Of a stretch of DNA of 64,000 bases, positions 63,001 to 64,000 are shown piece by piece; the first letter of the stretch is position 1, and each line of letters starts with the position of its first letter. Both the position numbers and the translations under genes were made by a program. The stretch comes from Lucifuga dentata (taxonomy: Eukaryota; Chordata; Actinopteri; Ophidiiformes; Bythitidae). Under the pieces are notes generated by a model. That model searched no databases, was not told the DNA's origin, and was given only the letters and a program-made list of their open reading frames with translations. Location of the stretch: NCBI GenBank assembly GCA_014773175.1, contig VXCM01000215.1, forward strand, positions 134,105-198,104. The letters are read 5' to 3'.

Positions 63001-64000
63001 AATTTAAAAAAAAAGTCAACAAAACAAACACACAAATTTATCATACAGTTAATTAAAAGAATATAAATTAATATCAGCTTGCAATTTCCTGTAGTGTTAA
63101 ATAGTTGCTTGATTATGACATCATCTGAATCAAACTAATACCTAATGTATTTTCACTATTGGATTATCTAAATCTTATCTCTAATTGAATTCAAATTGGA
63201 TGTGGATTAATCGTATTTGCTGATGTATATATTATTATCTATTCTGATGGGCTCAAATGGTGCACCTGCACTGTTGTTCCCTTTTCCAAATTATTTCTTT
63301 AAGAACCTTGGACTGGATCAGGAAATGTCTGCATGTGGAGATGAAAAAGTAAGATATCTTCAGTTTCAAATGCATGCTGCTTTTAGAAAATGAGAAAAGT
63401 TGTCCATATATGGTATCAGATAATGGTCATATTGTTTTTAAATGCTGTACACAATAATAAGAATGGACCCTGCTTATCTCTCATGTGGTTTTAATAGGTA
63501 ATTTAATGTTGGTAAGTATGTGTGTTTAAAGTGTTTCACTCTGTCATAAACTGTAGCAAATACTGATCTGCAGTTTAACATGGGCCTCATATTTGATGCA
63601 GCCACTTCATTCCCTCCCTCAGTGAATTATCTGTCTTTGGACTTATGTGGATAGGTCATAGATGAGGAGGGCAGCATGGAGAAGAGTGAGTCTCAGGAAG
63701 CGCTGCACCCTGGGAAACTGGAGATCAACTTTGAAGAGCTGTTGAAAGAGAAGCAGGAAGCAGAAAAGAGGCGCAAGACGGAGGAGCGCAAAAAGAAACT
63801 GGAACAGGAGAAAAAAGAGTTTGAACAACTCAGACAAGAGATGGAAGAGGTTAGTCTGGAAGAGAGCTGTGAACTAGAATTGATCATTTTTACATGGCAC
63901 ATGGTAGTTAGCAGTTCATTTTACCATTACTTACAGTTCTCATAGCTATGCCTTTTATACTGGCTTCTGCTTCATAGGACGAAGTGAATGAAAGCGCAGA
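57046..64000 (+). CDS. nexn: Nexilin (F-actin-binding protein), 3' end beyond the window
   Basis: Nexilin binds actin filaments at Z-discs and at junctional membranes of striated muscle. Visible exons, all phase-consistent, are 57046-57456, 57564-57761, 58674-58758, 58883-59031, 60273-60473, 61429-61602, 62189-62377, 62665-62856, 63304-63348, 63655-63849 and 63978-64000 onward, giving about 620 residues. The first exon encodes 137 acidic, Asn/Glu-rich residues not seen in human nexilin. The second matches the human N terminus ([28 protein letters not shown]). Five later exons each carry one P-G-[KR]-[LI]-x(3)-F-E-[ED] module followed by a Lys/Glu coiled coil. The family's C-terminal Ig-like domain must lie to the right. 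Introns hold repeat fragments, and the 45-base exon at 63304 is a likely cassette exon. Confidence 0.95.
58480..58600 (+). mobile_element. Retroelement fragment, nexn intron, copy A
   Basis: The core at 58535-58588 (GCCACTTTACAGATCATGTG, CCCAG, TAGCAGGGATTAGGC) matches the reverse complement of 61203-61260 closely. It is a dispersed element tail in the opposite orientation to copy B. Confidence 0.6.
60790..61400 (-). mobile_element. Retroelement fragment with GIY-YIG-like coding remnant (Penelope-like), nexn intron, copy B
   Basis: On the minus strand 61250-61345 translates to [19 protein letters not shown] and then LSLNR, resembling the end of the GIY-YIG nuclease of fish Penelope-type elements. 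The adjoining 61203-61260 repeats copy A. The sequence at 60840-60950 (TTTCATCATTCATCCAAAGG) is another common fish retroelement segment. It has stops and no intact frame. Confidence 0.5.

Overview
This 64 kb window is vertebrate nuclear DNA, almost certainly from a ray-finned (teleost) fish. The genes are split into many short exons with GT-AG introns. The proteins are close to human orthologues but diverged from them. Introns are compact, and (CA/GT)n microsatellites and old fish-type dispersed repeats are frequent. There are no bacterial or viral genes, no CRISPR array and no operons. I assigned genes by comparing translated exons with family sequences I know; no database search was run.

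Seven protein-coding genes strictly alternate in strand. (1) p3h2 (+, 3' part only, 2750-12263) encodes a collagen prolyl 3-hydroxylase of the endoplasmic reticulum. (2) ccdc181 (-, 14620-18388, 5' UTR exon near 20245-20500) encodes a coiled-coil microtubule/cilium-type protein. (3) cpox (+, 21355-25977) encodes the mitochondrial haem-pathway enzyme coproporphyrinogen-III oxidase. (4) prrg1 (-, 29322-31550) encodes a single-pass Gla protein with two PPxY motifs. (5) tmem47 (+, 36088-41038) encodes a claudin-family junction protein. (6) tab3 (-, 43351-47586) encodes the TAK1-binding ubiquitin reader. (7) nexn (+, from 57046 past the right edge) encodes nexilin, an actin-binding protein of striated muscle. 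The layout gives three convergent pairs (p3h2/ccdc181, cpox/prrg1, tmem47/tab3) and three divergent pairs (ccdc181/cpox, prrg1/tmem47, tab3/nexn). prrg1, tmem47 and tab3 also lie together on human Xp; the other four have human orthologues elsewhere (chromosomes 1 and 3). The genes share no pathway, so this is a synteny block and not a functional cluster.

Non-coding regions: 1-2749 is p3h2 intron. 12264-14619 holds the facing 3' ends of p3h2 and ccdc181 and a fold-back repeat. 18389-21354 holds the ccdc181/cpox divergent promoter. 25978-29321 holds the 3' ends of cpox and prrg1 and a second copy of the fold-back repeat. 31582-36087 and 47587-57045 are the prrg1/tmem47 and tab3/nexn intergenic regions. 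Mobile-element remnants include a non-LTR retrotransposon fragment in a cpox intron, a small inverted-repeat element next to a tmem47 splice acceptor, and related retroelement fragments in nexn introns.

The window contains eleven isolated N characters. Three of them (16977, 25141, 46338) sit between perfect direct duplications of 66, 63 and 65 bp, and the rest lie in homopolymer or G/T-rich runs. These look like unmerged contig ends. Two of the duplications fall inside coding exons of ccdc181 and tab3, where they create a false frameshift and a false 22-residue repeat. I found no undescribed biological system. The most useful leads are the assembly seams inside genes, TG/CA microsatellites touching splice sites of cpox and tab3, an expanded exon-encoded module array and a long acidic N terminus in nexn, a 22-bp perfect hairpin upstream of nexn, and paired ZNF143-like sites between ccdc181 and cpox.
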